NCBI RefSeq assembly: GCF_000819865.1
Contig: NZ_CDDF01000003.1
Coordinates: forward strand, 578-64,577
Direction of reading: 5' to 3'
Source of the DNA: Aeromonas eucrenophila
Lineage (GTDB): Bacteria; Pseudomonadota; Gammaproteobacteria; Enterobacterales; Aeromonadaceae
DNA length: 64,000 nt
Shown here: piece by piece, positions 50,110 to 59,340 of the stretch
Layout: the number at the start of each line of letters is the position of its first letter
How positions within the stretch are numbered: the stretch's first letter is position 1
The notes under the pieces: generated by a model
The model's input: only the letters and a program-made list of their open reading frames with translations
What the model was told of the DNA's origin: nothing
Databases searched by the model: none
Program-made: the position numbers and the translations under genes

Positions 50110-50126
50110 TGCACCATATCGGTGCA
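50110..50126 (+). promoter_or_regulatory. NtrC site upstream of glnL
   Basis: TGCACCA-TAT-CGGTGCA differs from the consensus dyad at one position. It lies 36 bp before the glnL start. In E. coli a similar site lets NtrC repress the glnL promoter, so the same autoregulation is likely. Confidence 0.75.
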
Positions 50127-50161
50127 CAACTGGTGTGCAGCACCGTTTTAGGGAGAAACCT

Positions 50162-51229
50162 GTGCCAACCCGCTCGGACCACGCCAAGACCCTCTTGGAC
50201 AATCTGCTGACCGCCGTCATCCTGATGGATGAACGGCTCTGCATCCAATTCGTCAACCCCGCGGCCGAACAGCTGCTCTCCCTCAGTGAACGGCGGTTGA
50301 TCGGGATCGAGCTGCCCCATCTGCTTGAGCATATTTCTCTCGACTTGCAGCGATTCAAACAGTGCCTCATTTCGGGGCAAGGTTTCACCGACAGCGAAGT
50401 CACGCTGGTGGTGGAAGGGGAGCCCAGGCTGGTCGAGATCAGTGTGAGCCCTATGGCCGACACCCTTGGCGACCACGAGCAGCGGCTGATGGTGGTGGAG
50501 CTACGCAAGATCGATCAGCAGAAGAAGATCAGCCAGGAGCTGCAGCAACACGCCCAGCAGCAAGCCGCCAGAGAGCTGGTGCGCGGCCTGGCCCACGAGA
50601 TCAAGAATCCCCTCGGTGGCCTGCGCGGCGCGGCGCAACTGCTGCAAAAGGAGTTGCCGGACCCTGGCCTGCGCGAATACACCGGCATCATCATCGAACA
50701 GGCGGATCGCCTGCGGGTGCTGGTCGATCGCCTGCTCGGCCCCCAGCGTCCCGGTCGCCATCAGATGCACAATGTGCACTCTGTGCTCGAGCAGGTGCGC
50801 CGCCTGGTGGATCTGGAGCTGCCGCCCCAGATCCGCATCGAGCGGGATTACGACCCCAGCATCCCCGAATTCGAGATGGAGGCGGATCAGCTGCAGCAGG
50901 CCTTCCTCAACATGGTGCGCAATGCCGCCGAGGCGCTGGGCGAGCAGGCCGGGCTCATCCGCATCAAGACCCGCACCGCCTTCCAGATCACCATCCACGG
51001 CCAGCGTTACCGCTTGGCGGCGGAGATCAAGATCATCGACAACGGCCCCGGCATCCCCGATGCCATTCGTGACACCCTCTTCTACCCCATGATCACCGGT
51101 AAGGAGGGGGGCACTGGCCTCGGTCTCTCCATCGCCCAGAACCTGATCGATCAGCACAAGGGGCGCATCGACTGCATCAGCTGGCCCGGCCACACCGAAT
51201 TCACCATCTATCTACCGCTTCGCAAATAA
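50162..51229 (+). CDS. glnL: Nitrogen sensor kinase NtrB
   Basis: Cytoplasmic histidine kinase/phosphatase that controls NtrC in response to PII. It has 355 residues from a GTG start with AGGGAG 7 bp upstream. A PAS-like domain covers about 1-110 (MDERLCIQFVNPAAEQLL). The H box is GLAHEIKNPLGGLRG, the N box is NMVRNAAEALG, and the ATP lid has DNGPGIP and GGTGLGLSIAQNL. No membrane segments, as expected. Paired with glnG 9 bp downstream. Confidence 0.95.
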   Translation: MPTRSDHAKTLLDNLLTAVILMDERLCIQFVNPAAEQLLSLSERRLIGIELPHLLEHISLDLQRFKQCLISGQGFTDSEVTLVVEGEPRLVEISVSPMADTLGDHEQRLMVVELRKIDQQKKISQELQQHAQQQAARELVRGLAHEIKNPLGGLRGAAQLLQKELPDPGLREYTGIIIEQADRLRVLVDRLLGPQRPGRHQMHNVHSVLEQVRRLVDLELPPQIRIERDYDPSIPEFEMEADQLQQAFLNMVRNAAEALGEQAGLIRIKTRTAFQITIHGQRYRLAAEIKIIDNGPGIPDAIRDTLFYPMITGKEGGTGLGLSIAQNLIDQHKGRIDCISWPGHTEFTIYLPLRK

Positions 51230-51238
51230 GGGAACCTC

Positions 51239-52657
51239 ATGACAGCAAAAGTGTGGATCGTCGACGACGACAGCTCCATCCGGTGGGTGCTGGAGCGAAC
51301 CCTGGGCAGCGAGGGCTTCGAGTGCGAGAGCTTTGCCGATGGCGAAGCCCTGCTGAGCTCGCTGGAGATGCGCTCGCCGGACGTGATCCTGTCCGATATC
51401 CGCATGCCGGGCATCGACGGCCTCAGCCTGCTGGAGCAGATCCATCGTCGTCAGGCCGACCTGCCCATCATCATCATGACGGCCCACTCGGATCTCGACA
51501 GTGCGGTCAACGCCTACCAGCGCGGCGCCTTCGAATACCTGCCCAAGCCGTTCGACATCGACGAGGCGGTCACCCTGGTGCGCCGGGCCGAGAATCACCT
51601 CAAGGAGCAGCGCACCAAGCGCAAGGGACGCCAGCAGGAGCCCGGCAACAGCCCCGAGATCATCGGCGAGGCCCCCGCCATGCAGGAGGTGTTTCGCGCC
51701 ATCGGCCGGCTGTCCCGCTCCAGCATCTCGGTGCTGATCAACGGCCAGAGCGGCACCGGCAAGGAGTTGGTCGCCCATGCCCTGCACAAGCACAGCCCGC
51801 GCGCCCACAAGAACTTCATCGCCCTCAACATGGCTGCCATCCCGAAAGATCTCATCGAATCCGAGCTGTTTGGCCATGAGAAGGGGGCCTTCACCGGTGC
51901 CAACAACATCCGTCACGGTCGCTTCGAACAGGCCGACGGCGGCACCCTGTTTCTGGACGAGATAGGCGACATGCCGCTGGATGTGCAGACCCGACTGCTG
52001 CGGGTGCTGGCGGATGGCCAGTTCTACCGAGTCGGCGGTCATCAGCCGGTGCAGGTGGACGTGCGGATCATCGCCGCGACCCACCAGAATCTGGAAAAAA
52101 GGGTCGCGGATGGCGAGTTTCGGGAGGACTTGTTCCACCGCCTCAACGTCATCCGCATCCATATCCCGGCCCTCAAGGAGCGCCGTGAGGACATCCCCCA
52201 GCTCGCCCAGCACTTCCTGCTGCGGGCCGCCAAGGAGCTGAACGTGGAGGCCAAGAGCCTGCACCCGGATACCCAGGCCTACGTCAGCCGCCTGCCCTGG
52301 CCGGGCAACGTGCGCCAGCTGGAGAACGTCTGCCGCTGGCTGACGGTGATGGCCTCGGGGCAGGAGGTGCTGGTGAGCGATCTGCCGCCGGAACTGCTGA
52401 CCCCCATCACCAGCACGGCGGAGCCGGGTCAGCCCGCCCTGACCGGCGGCTGGCAACAGCAGTTGCAGGATTGGGTGGCCACCAAGCTGGCGCTGGGGGA
52501 GACCGACATCCTGGCCGATGCCCTGCCCCAGTTCGAGCGGATCATGCTGGAAACCGCGCTGGAGCATACCCGAGGCCACAAGCAGGAGGCGGCCCGCCTG
52601 CTCGGTTGGGGCCGCAACACCCTGACCCGCAAGCTCAAGGAGCTCGACATTCCATAA
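51239..52657 (+). CDS. glnG: Nitrogen response regulator NtrC
   Basis: Sigma-54 enhancer-binding activator of nitrogen-scavenging genes. It has 472 residues (469 in E. coli). The receiver domain carries the phospho-acceptor [11 protein letters not shown]. The AAA+ domain has [15 protein letters not shown] (Walker A), the sigma-54 loop [10 protein letters not shown] and [15 protein letters not shown] (Walker B). The C-terminal Fis-type HTH is [20 protein letters not shown]. Confidence 0.97.
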   Translation: MTAKVWIVDDDSSIRWVLERTLGSEGFECESFADGEALLSSLEMRSPDVILSDIRMPGIDGLSLLEQIHRRQADLPIIIMTAHSDLDSAVNAYQRGAFEYLPKPFDIDEAVTLVRRAENHLKEQRTKRKGRQQEPGNSPEIIGEAPAMQEVFRAIGRLSRSSISVLINGQSGTGKELVAHALHKHSPRAHKNFIALNMAAIPKDLIESELFGHEKGAFTGANNIRHGRFEQADGGTLFLDEIGDMPLDVQTRLLRVLADGQFYRVGGHQPVQVDVRIIAATHQNLEKRVADGEFREDLFHRLNVIRIHIPALKERREDIPQLAQHFLLRAAKELNVEAKSLHPDTQAYVSRLPWPGNVRQLENVCRWLTVMASGQEVLVSDLPPELLTPITSTAEPGQPALTGGWQQQLQDWVATKLALGETDILADALPQFERIMLETALEHTRGHKQEAARLLGWGRNTLTRKLKELDIP

Positions 52658-52710
52658 GCCGTTGGGAAAAACGATTCCCATCACGCCTTGACGAATCCCC
52701 TGCCAATCAG

Positions 52711-52741
52711 ACCCCGTTTGCTCGCAAACGGGGTATCTTTT
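52711..52741 (+). terminator. Terminator after glnG
   Basis: Stem ACCCCGTTTG/CAAACGGGGT (52711-52720 with 52725-52734) around CTCG, followed by a T-rich run. Confidence 0.85.
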
Positions 52742-52798
52742 TCAAGAGTCCCGCCTAGAATGGCAGGCTTTCCAACCCGACTCGCAGAAGGCGCCACC

Positions 52799-53806
52799 AT
52801 GATTGACAGATCCCTCCCCCTGACCGACCTGCACCGCCATCTGGATGGCAACATCCGTCCGCAGACCATTCTCGAGCTGGGTCGCCTGCACAACATCCGG
52901 TTGCCCGCCGATGAGCTAGAGGCGCTGCGCCCCCACGTGCAGATCGTCGAGAACGAGCCGAGTCTGGTCGCCTTCCTGAAGAAGCTGGACTGGGGCGTGG
53001 CCGTGCTGGCCGATTACGATGCCTGCCGCCGGGTCGCTTACGAGAACGTGGAAGACCTGCTGCGCGCCGGCATCGATTACGCCGAGCTGCGCTTCAGTCC
53101 GGCCTACATGGCGATGGCCCACAAGCTGCACCCACAAGGAGTGGTCGAGGCCATCATCGACGGCGTGGCCGCCGGCAGCCGTGATTTTGGCATCAAGACC
53201 AACCTCATCGGCATCATGAGCCGCACCTTCGGCACCGAGCAGTGCCGGGTCGAGCTGGATGCCTGTCTGGCCCTCAGGGATCGCCTGGTCGCCATCGATC
53301 TGGCCGGTGACGAGCTGGGCTTCCCCGGCGAGCTGTTCACCAGCCACTTCCGTCGGGTGCGGGATGCGGGCATGCGGGTCAGCGTCCACGCCGGCGAGGC
53401 GGCGGGCCCCGAAAGCATGTGGCAAGCCATCCGCGATCTGGGGGCCGAGCGTATCGGTCACGGCGTCAAGGCCATCCAGGATCCGGCCCTGATGGCCTAT
53501 CTGGCGGAGCACCGCATCGGCATCGAATCCTGCCTCACCTCCAACCTGCAGACCACCACGGTGGCGAGCCTCGCCGATCACCCGATCCGCCAGTTCCTGG
53601 CTGCCGGCGTGCTGGCCTGTCTCAACACAGATGACCCTGCTGTTGAAGGCATAGATCTGCCATATGAATACGAGGTCGCAGCCCCTGCAGCCGGCATGAC
53701 TGCGGATGAAATCCGCACCGCACAGCGCAATGGTCTGACGCTGGCCTTCCTGAGCGAGGCCGAGAAGGCCGAACTGAGCGCCCGCGCCGCCAGCCGTCGG
53801 GGCTAA
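52799..53806 (+). CDS. add: Adenosine deaminase
   Basis: Converts adenosine and deoxyadenosine to inosine forms in purine salvage. The ATG at 52799 gives 335 residues (333 in E. coli). Zinc and catalytic motifs are all present: [33 protein letters not shown] and [11 protein letters not shown]. Upstream in-frame starts would run through the glnG terminator and are rejected. Monocistronic between two terminators. Confidence 0.96.
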   Translation: MIDRSLPLTDLHRHLDGNIRPQTILELGRLHNIRLPADELEALRPHVQIVENEPSLVAFLKKLDWGVAVLADYDACRRVAYENVEDLLRAGIDYAELRFSPAYMAMAHKLHPQGVVEAIIDGVAAGSRDFGIKTNLIGIMSRTFGTEQCRVELDACLALRDRLVAIDLAGDELGFPGELFTSHFRRVRDAGMRVSVHAGEAAGPESMWQAIRDLGAERIGHGVKAIQDPALMAYLAEHRIGIESCLTSNLQTTTVASLADHPIRQFLAAGVLACLNTDDPAVEGIDLPYEYEVAAPAAGMTADEIRTAQRNGLTLAFLSEAEKAELSARAASRRG

Positions 53807-53822
53807 CCGCCATCCCGCCTCC

Positions 53823-53854
53823 AATAAAAAACCGCCGAGAGGCGGTTTTTTATT
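53823..53854. terminator. Bidirectional terminator between add and hemN
   Basis: A 14-bp perfect stem AATAAAAAACCGCC/GGCGGTTTTTTATT (53823-53836 with 53841-53854) between convergent genes. Confidence 0.9.
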
Positions 53855-53873
53855 GCTCAGTATGGGTAGTCGA

Positions 53874-55247
53874 TCAGATCACCCGGGAAAACTGCTGCTG
53901 ACGCGCCTTGCTGCGCAGGTAGACGTCGAAGCACATGCAGATGTTGCGAATGAGCAGCTGACCGGTGGAGACCACCTCCAGTCCGTCGTCGTTCATGCGC
54001 ACCAGGCCATCGTCGATGAAGGTCTGCAGCAGCTTGAGATCCTCGGCGAAATACTCCTTGAACACCAGGCCATGGGCCTGCTCGACGGCGGCGAAGTTCA
54101 GGGAGAAATCGCAGATGAGGCGTTTGATCACCTCACGGCGGATCAGGTCATCCCGATTGAGGGAGCACCCCTTCCACTGGGCATGGCCCAGCTCATCCAC
54201 TTGGGCGTAATAGGCCTTGAGATCCTTCTGATTCTGGGAATAGGCATCGCCGATCATGCTGATGGAGGAGACGCCGAGGCCCAGCAGATCGCAATCCCCC
54301 TGAGTGGTATAACCCTGGAAGTTGCGATGCAGCTTGCCCTCTCGCTGGGCCACCGCCAGCTCGTCATCGGGCTTGGCGAAGTGATCCATGCCGATGAACT
54401 GGTAGCCCTGGCCGGTGAGGAAGGCGATGGTGTCCTGCAGCATGGCCAGCTTCTCGCGGGGCGCCGGCATGTCGGCCTCCTTCAACTTGTGCTGGGCGGC
54501 GAAGCGGCTCGGCAGATGGGCATAGTTGAAGATGGAGAGGCGGGCCGGGTCCGTTTTGAGCACTTCTTCCAGGGTGTGATGGAAGCTGTCGCGGTTCTGG
54601 TGCGGCAGGCCATAGATCAGATCGAGATTGGTGGAGCGGAAACCGAGCTCGCGGGCCCGCTCCAGCATGGCGCGGATGAAGTCGTTGTCCTGCTCGCGGT
54701 TGACCGCGACCTGGACCGCCTTGTTGAAGTCCTGCACCCCGAGGCTGATGCGGTTGAAGCCCACTTCTCGCAGCACATCCAGCATGGAGAGTTCGATCTC
54801 CCGCGGATCCACTTCGATGCTGATCTCCCCTTCGGCTGCAAAGTCGAAGTGCTCCCGCAGCATGGCCATCAGCCGTCTGGTCTGAGCTTCATTCAGGTAA
54901 GTCGGCGTGCCGCCGCCCCAGTGCAGCTGGGTCACCAGCCGGTGCTTGAACAGCGGGGCCTGAGCCTTGATCTCTTGTTCGAGGAAGTCGAGGTACTGGT
55001 CGGCCTTGTGCTGATGACGGGTGATCACCTTGTTGCAGCCGCAGTAATAGCAGAGCTTGTGACAGAAGGGGATGTGCACGTAAAGCGACAGATTGCGGGT
55101 CGGGTACTGGCCCGCGGCGTGGACGAAGTCCGGATAACCAAACTGCTCGCTGAATTCCAGCGCAGTGGGATAGGAGGTATAACGTGGGCCGCTGTAGTTG
55201 TATTTCTCGATCAGGGCCTGGTCCCACACAATCTGCTCTACTTGCAC
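53874..55247 (-). CDS. hemN: Oxygen-independent coproporphyrinogen III oxidase
   Basis: Radical-SAM enzyme that decarboxylates coproporphyrinogen III to protoporphyrinogen IX without oxygen. It has 457 residues (same as E. coli). The cluster motif CHKLCYYCGC (CxxxCxxC plus a following Cys) is near residue 62. SAM-binding GGGTPTYLN and the C-terminal HemN region (IRNICMCFDVYLR) are present. Together with hemF in the same window, the cell can make heme with or without oxygen. Confidence 0.96.
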   Translation of the reverse strand: MQVEQIVWDQALIEKYNYSGPRYTSYPTALEFSEQFGYPDFVHAAGQYPTRNLSLYVHIPFCHKLCYYCGCNKVITRHQHKADQYLDFLEQEIKAQAPLFKHRLVTQLHWGGGTPTYLNEAQTRRLMAMLREHFDFAAEGEISIEVDPREIELSMLDVLREVGFNRISLGVQDFNKAVQVAVNREQDNDFIRAMLERARELGFRSTNLDLIYGLPHQNRDSFHHTLEEVLKTDPARLSIFNYAHLPSRFAAQHKLKEADMPAPREKLAMLQDTIAFLTGQGYQFIGMDHFAKPDDELAVAQREGKLHRNFQGYTTQGDCDLLGLGVSSISMIGDAYSQNQKDLKAYYAQVDELGHAQWKGCSLNRDDLIRREVIKRLICDFSLNFAAVEQAHGLVFKEYFAEDLKLLQTFIDDGLVRMNDDGLEVVSTGQLLIRNICMCFDVYLRSKARQQQFSRVI

Positions 55248-55269
55248 GCTTGCTTCCTCTTTCTTTTTG

Positions 55270-55728
55270 TCATCGACGGCTTAACTGAAGATCCTTCAGT
55301 TGGGCAACATCCTTCAAGATCTGCGCCTCCAGCTCGGCCTCATAGCCGCTGCGCTCGAGATCCATCCTCATCACTTCATTGCGTTTGAGGGCCCGCCTCG
55401 CCTCGTGAGTCGGCATCTCTTTCACCTTCTCATAGAGCGCATACAGACCGGGAAATTCACTGGCGAAGGGACGACCACCCTGGATCTGCAAGGCATCCAG
55501 CAAGTTGGTCAGCCGGATGGCCCCTTCGGAATAGTCACACTGACCATCCCGCACCGCATGGGCGATCACCCTGACACTCTCGAGGATGCGTTCGTTGCGG
55601 GCCGCGATGGCCTGTTGCTGCGCATCGCGCTGGCGCTTGAGACGCGCCAGCAGGGTACCGGCGTATACCGCCAGCCCCAGCAAGATCAGGCCACCCAACA
55701 GGGCAGCCAGCATCCATCCACTCATCAC
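55270..55728 (-). CDS. DUF2489-domain protein with one membrane helix
   Basis: A 152-residue protein of unknown function. An N-terminal helix (about 5-27, LAALLGGLILLGLAVYAGTLL) is followed by a basic stretch and a helical cytoplasmic domain (SVRVIAHAVRDGQCDYSEGA). Its start overlaps the yihI stop by 4 bp and hemN follows closely, so the three are probably cotranscribed. Confidence 0.75.
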   Translation of the reverse strand: MMSGWMLAALLGGLILLGLAVYAGTLLARLKRQRDAQQQAIAARNERILESVRVIAHAVRDGQCDYSEGAIRLTNLLDALQIQGGRPFASEFPGLYALYEKVKEMPTHEARRALKRNEVMRMDLERSGYEAELEAQILKDVAQLKDLQLSRR

Positions 55729-56303
55729 TTCTTCTTCGACTCTGGCTTGGGCTCAGGCTGATAACCGGCCTGGTTGAAGCGCTCCCACAGCTCCTCTTCG
55801 GAGGCTGGCTGGGTCGGCTCGTCAAAGTCGGCTTCGTCGAACACGCCATCTTCATCTTCGTCTTCATCGGTGTCGATGATGCCGAGCTCGTCCATCAGCT
55901 CCTGATAGCGATCGACACGCTGGTCAACCCAGGCCTGCTCGGCCGCTTCCAGCGTCTCACCGTTGTCCAGGCGATCCAGCAGATCGTTCAGGCGATCATC
56001 GTTCTCGATGGAGGCGAGTTCCTGCTCCGGTGTCATCACCAGCTTCTTTTCTTTCAGTGGTTTGGCTGCCACCGATTTGGCTTTCTTCTCGTCCAGCACC
56101 AGCACGATCGGCTTGCGGGAACCGATGCGCGGATCCTTAGGCTGCTTGTTGCCACTGCTATGAGACTGTTCTGCCTGTTGACGGGAGCCCGCCTTCAAGC
56201 CTTTGCGCTTGGCGGCGCGCTTGCGCTCACGACCTTCCTGGGCACTGGCATCTGATTCTTTGCGCTTGCCGGTAGGCTTGCGGGTAGGTTGTTTGGCCGA
56301 CAT
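55725..56303 (-). CDS. yihI: Der GTPase-activating protein YihI
   Basis: Stimulates GTP hydrolysis by the ribosome-assembly GTPase Der. The ATG at 56301-56303 (GGAG 6 bp upstream) gives 192 residues; a TTG further upstream is rejected. The N-terminal half is highly basic (KRKESDASAQEGRERKRAAK), the middle has PRIGSRKPI and the C-terminal half is acidic (TDEDEDEDG). This charge split is the YihI pattern. Downstream of the CsrB/C-type RNA, as in E. coli (csrC-yihI). Confidence 0.88.
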   Translation of the reverse strand: MSAKQPTRKPTGKRKESDASAQEGRERKRAAKRKGLKAGSRQQAEQSHSSGNKQPKDPRIGSRKPIVLVLDEKKAKSVAAKPLKEKKLVMTPEQELASIENDDRLNDLLDRLDNGETLEAAEQAWVDQRVDRYQELMDELGIIDTDEDEDEDGVFDEADFDEPTQPASEEELWERFNQAGYQPEPKPESKKK

Positions 56304-56510
56304 GAGTGACTCCGACAAATAACTGGATTAAAGCCCGAACCCGGGATGATTTCGTCCGGGGAGATGCTGAGACGGGGAACAGTAAATCTGGAACAAGAGT
56401 GGGATCCCGCACCAATTCGACCAGATTTGGTCGCTGAACACCGCAGGATCGGCATCCTCTGGGCATGTTGCTGGTATTTTGACACAGAATGGCTAGGCGG
56501 GTTAATGACC

Positions 56511-56841
56511 CAACTGAAAAAAGGCAGCCGAAGCTGCCTTTATATGTTTATGCGAGTCCCATTCCCTGGTTGCAAACGCCTTTTCCCTGGGCGTACTTCT
56601 GCGCATCATGTTTTGTGGGGTCATCCTGACCCTTATTAGTCGTTCCTGAATGTGCATGTGCTTGCCTGACCCGTCTCGATGACATCCTGCCATCCATCCG
56701 GGGTGGTTGCCTCCCGCAGCCCCGCTCATCCCGAGCGGTTACCATCCTGGTCATTCAATCCCGTGCTCACCACTTGCATGTGCCGAGCCGACTCCCTGTC
56801 CACCCTTGCCGAGCGCAGATCCGCTCGCAGGGTCATTCCAT
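56511..56841 (-). ncRNA. csrC: CsrB/CsrC-family CsrA-sequestering small RNA
   Basis: About 330 nt without an ORF, ending in a terminator AAAGGCAGC/GCTGCCTTT (56520-56541) with a T-run on the minus strand. At least ten AGGA/GGGA motifs are scattered through it, several in hairpin loops: GGTCA-GGA-TGACC (56619-56631), CCGCTC-GGGAT-GAGCGG (56722-56738) and ACC-AGGAT-GGT (56741-56751). This is the hallmark of RNAs that titrate CsrA. Position between yihI and the engB side matches E. coli csrC, hence the symbol; exact ends are estimates. Confidence 0.8.
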
Positions 56842-56847
56842 GGCTCC

Positions 56848-57007
56848 ACTGTAGCAACTTGGCAGAATGGCTCAATCCACTCAGAATGTTTTCAAACGAA
56901 GATAAATAGCCGATTCTTATTTAACACATTGAAACTTATGACTTCCATAATGAAAGCTGCAGGCTGTTTCAGCCCAGGCCGGATTTGCAAATGGAAGATC
57001 TCTTACA
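56848..57007 (-). promoter_or_regulatory. Promoter and possible UvrY/GacA site of the CsrB/C-type RNA
   Basis: Minus-strand -35 TTGAGC (56870-56875), 16-bp spacer, -10 TACAGT (56848-56853). A TGTAAG half-site at 57002-57007 lies about 160 bp upstream of the start, the range where GacA/UvrY boxes sit in related RNAs. The second half of the box is poor. Confidence 0.5.
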
Positions 57008-57046
57008 ACAATGCGGGCCGTTTGTGGCCAATGGTGTTAAAGGCCA

Positions 57047-57083
57047 AAAATAAACGGGGAACATGAAGTTCCCCGTTTATTTT
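57047..57083. terminator. Terminator of the cytochrome c4 gene
   Basis: A 16-bp perfect stem AAAATAAACGGGGAAC/GTTCCCCGTTTATTTT (57047-57062 with 57068-57083). It ends the minus-strand cytochrome transcript. Confidence 0.88.
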
Positions 57084-57107
57084 CAACAAGATAGATTTCG
57101 GATGCTA

Positions 57108-57725
57108 TCAGTGCAAACCGGCCACGTATTTGGACAGCGCTTCGATATCCTGATCCGTCAGCTTCTTGGCCACGTCTCGCATCATGCCATTGGGGTCATT
57201 TTCGCGGGCAGCCGTGCGGAAGGCGGTGAGCTGCGCCTTGATGTAGGCGGGATGCTGCCCCGACAGGCTGGGATACTTGGCCTGTTCAATGCCGGAGCCA
57301 CGCGGTCCATGGCAGGCTGTGCAAGCGGCCAGACCACGGCTCATGTCGCCTCCCATGTAGAGCGCCTTGCCAGCGGCGACCACCTCATCAGGCACGGCGA
57401 TTGGCGTGACCTTCTGAGTGGAGAAATAGGCGGCCAGATCGTCCATGTCCTGATCGGACAGGGGCAAAGCCATGGGTCCCATGATGGGAGCAACCCGGCC
57501 AGTTTGGCCAGAAGCTGCAGCCTTCAGTTCAACTAATTGTTTTTTGATATATGATGCGTGCTGACCAGCAATCTTGGGATACATGTCAACTGGGCTGTTG
57601 CCGTCCGGTCCATGGCAGGCCGCACAGACGGCAGCCTTGGTTTGTCCCGCAGCGGCATCGCCCTTGGCTTGTGCCATCCCAGTTACGCCAACCATCAGAG
57701 CAAGAGTAATGACTAGGTTCTTCAT
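57108..57725 (-). CDS. Diheme cytochrome c4
   Basis: Periplasmic electron carrier made of two homologous class I cytochrome c halves. It has 205 residues, with a signal peptide ending near MVGVTGMAQA. The heme sites are CAACHGPDG (about residue 34) and CTACHGPRG (about 135), each followed by a YP.(I/L)(A/S)GQH segment. Methionine ligands are likely in VAPIMGPMA and NGMMRD. Divergent from engB, a common gammaproteobacterial neighbour pair. Probably feeds cytochrome oxidase. Confidence 0.9.
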   Translation of the reverse strand: MKNLVITLALMVGVTGMAQAKGDAAAGQTKAAVCAACHGPDGNSPVDMYPKIAGQHASYIKKQLVELKAAASGQTGRVAPIMGPMALPLSDQDMDDLAAYFSTQKVTPIAVPDEVVAAGKALYMGGDMSRGLAACTACHGPRGSGIEQAKYPSLSGQHPAYIKAQLTAFRTAARENDPNGMMRDVAKKLTDQDIEALSKYVAGLH

Positions 57726-57868
57726 GGCGTTCCAACTTTCTCGTTATTAGGCTTCCAGATCCCATGCCGCCGAAGGCATGTTAAAATAAACGCGTTAAAG
57801 CGACGCCATTTTACACGATTTCACATAAAAGTAACTCTATAACCCTCTATCTCTATGGGGAATTTACG

Positions 57869-58525
57869 TTGGATACACAAACTCTAAATTTCAATAAGGT
57901 GCATTTTGTGACCAGCGCACCCGACATCCGCCACCTGCCAAATGATGGGGGTGTCGAGATCGCGTTTGCCGGTCGTTCCAACGCCGGTAAGTCATCTGCA
58001 TTGAATACCTTAACCAAACACAAGAACCTGGCACGCACCAGTAAGACGCCGGGCCGTACCCAGCTGATCAACCTGTTCGAGCTGGAACCAGGCAAGCGTC
58101 TGGTCGATCTGCCGGGCTATGGTTATGCCCAAGTACCGTTGGAAATGAAGCTCAAGTGGCAAAAGTCGTTGGCAGAGTATCTGCAACGCCGTGAGTCATT
58201 GAAAGGACTGGTGATCCTGATGGATATCCGCCATCCGCTCAAAGAGACTGACATGAACATGCTGGAGTGGAGCGCACACCGTGAACTGCCCGTCATGCTG
58301 CTGCTGACCAAGGCCGACAAGCTGAGCCCGGGCCCGCGCAACAATCAGGTGATCAAGGTACGCCAGGCCGTGGCGGAACTGGGCCCGCAGATCCAGGTTG
58401 AGGCTTTCTCTTCTCTCACCAACATAGGTGTCGAGAAGCTGGCTCAAACCCTGAGTGGCTGGTATCTGTCCGGTGCCGACGTTGCCCCGATTGACACTGA
58501 CGAAGACGACCGTATCGAGGAGTAA
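57869..58525 (+). CDS. engB: Ribosome-biogenesis GTPase EngB/YsxC
   Basis: Essential GTPase for 50S assembly. It has 218 residues from a TTG start (57869) with GGGGA upstream; the resulting N-terminus [20 protein letters not shown] aligns well with E. coli YihA. G motifs are [16 protein letters not shown] (G1), [12 protein letters not shown] (G2), DLPGYGYAQ (G3) and LTKADK (G4). Its 3' side is a long non-coding region with Spot 42. Confidence 0.95.
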   Translation: MDTQTLNFNKVHFVTSAPDIRHLPNDGGVEIAFAGRSNAGKSSALNTLTKHKNLARTSKTPGRTQLINLFELEPGKRLVDLPGYGYAQVPLEMKLKWQKSLAEYLQRRESLKGLVILMDIRHPLKETDMNMLEWSAHRELPVMLLLTKADKLSPGPRNNQVIKVRQAVAELGPQIQVEAFSSLTNIGVEKLAQTLSGWYLSGADVAPIDTDEDDRIEE

Positions 58526-58819
58526 GGTACTCCTCGCCCTGCTCAATGAGCGGAGTTAGTCCTCCGCTGATTGAAAGACTTTCACTCTGCCCCTTCCTTC
58601 CAGCCTCTTGTCCCCCGTCATGTCGCCGTCGAACCTGCCAATGAAATAAGCTTTTATAATCAGAATGATATCTAGTTTGGCTGCTTGGATAATTAACTTG
58701 GTGTCAACTTGATAGCGTTTTCAGTTTTCGACCAGGATAGAACCCGATCAGAACCTGAAAGAAACAAAACTGAAATTTTATTACATGACTTCAGAGGGAA
58801 TAAATGGAGGAGGGACAAA

Positions 58820-58926
58820 AATGAGGCCAGTAACGCAATCCGCGGTACTGGCCTGAAGCAATGAGTTCAAAAATTGGGAAAAAGCTAATTCTCGAGAACA
58901 AAGACGATTGGTTTTCCTCAAGAAAC
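58820..58926 (-). ncRNA. Candidate small RNA downstream of spf
   Basis: An extended -10 promoter TG-T-TAGAAT (58933-58941, minus strand) is followed about 75 nt later by a 13-bp stem with one mismatch (58824-58836 with 58842-58854) and CATTTTTG. No ORF with a start and Shine-Dalgarno is seen. No known family recognised. It could also be a fragment of a longer spf readthrough. Confidence 0.35.
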
Positions 58927-58983
58927 ACCCTCATTCTAACAAAAATCACGCCTCATTAAAGCATTTACTCTAATCGTTAGACA

Positions 58984-59088
58984 TAAAAAAACGCCCCGAC
59001 GAAGACTCATCGGGGCTGCTATTCAGCCACATTCAATTACGTGAAATAAAAGGTCTGAAAGATAGAACATCTTACCTCTGTACCCTAC
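58984..59088 (-). ncRNA. spf: Spot 42 small RNA
   Basis: Hfq-dependent RNA that represses many carbon-use genes and is itself repressed by CRP-cAMP in E. coli. The transcript starts GTAGGGTACAGAGGTAAGAT at 59088 and continues through the unstructured block TTCTATCTTTCAGACC, both matching E. coli Spot 42 closely. It ends with GCCCCGA/TCGGGGC (58993-58999 with 59010-59016) and a T-run. Located beyond engB, the same neighbourhood as in E. coli and Vibrio, but polA is not next to it here. Confidence 0.93.
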
Positions 59089-59095
59089 GCAGATA

Positions 59096-59124
59096 ACTGT
59101 ACAGCAAAGCAGCAGAAGGTGAAA
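59096..59124 (-). promoter_or_regulatory. spf: Promoter of spf
   Basis: Minus-strand -35 TTTCAC (59119-59124), 17-bp spacer and -10 TACAGT (59096-59101), 7 bp before the expected start. No clear CRP site was found by eye. Confidence 0.6.
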
Positions 59125-59189
59125 GTAATTTATGTAATTTAGTTTCAATGAAAATAGATAAGATAAATTACTTTATTTTTCATATAGAT

Positions 59190-59330
59190 AAAAAAATCCC
59201 CAGTACGAATACCGGGGAGTTATAAAGGTGACTAGCTAGCACTTCCTCAACTATCTAGTTAGTCAGCAGCATTTCATGCAAGTTCCGCTGTATCGGAAAA
59301 AAACTTGAAGAATCTTTCGATCAGGCAAAT
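59190..59330 (-). ncRNA. Candidate small RNA upstream of spf
   Basis: A good terminator, TCCCCGGTA-TTCG-TACTGGGGA (59197-59218) plus seven Ts, has no gene feeding it. Just upstream a hairpin GACTAACTAG/CTAGCTAGTC (59230-59264, one mismatch) exposes GAGGA in its loop, and CGGAA lies further up. Promoter not identified. It may be the 3' end of an unknown RNA. Confidence 0.35.
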
Positions 59331-59340
59331 GAGACAAGAC

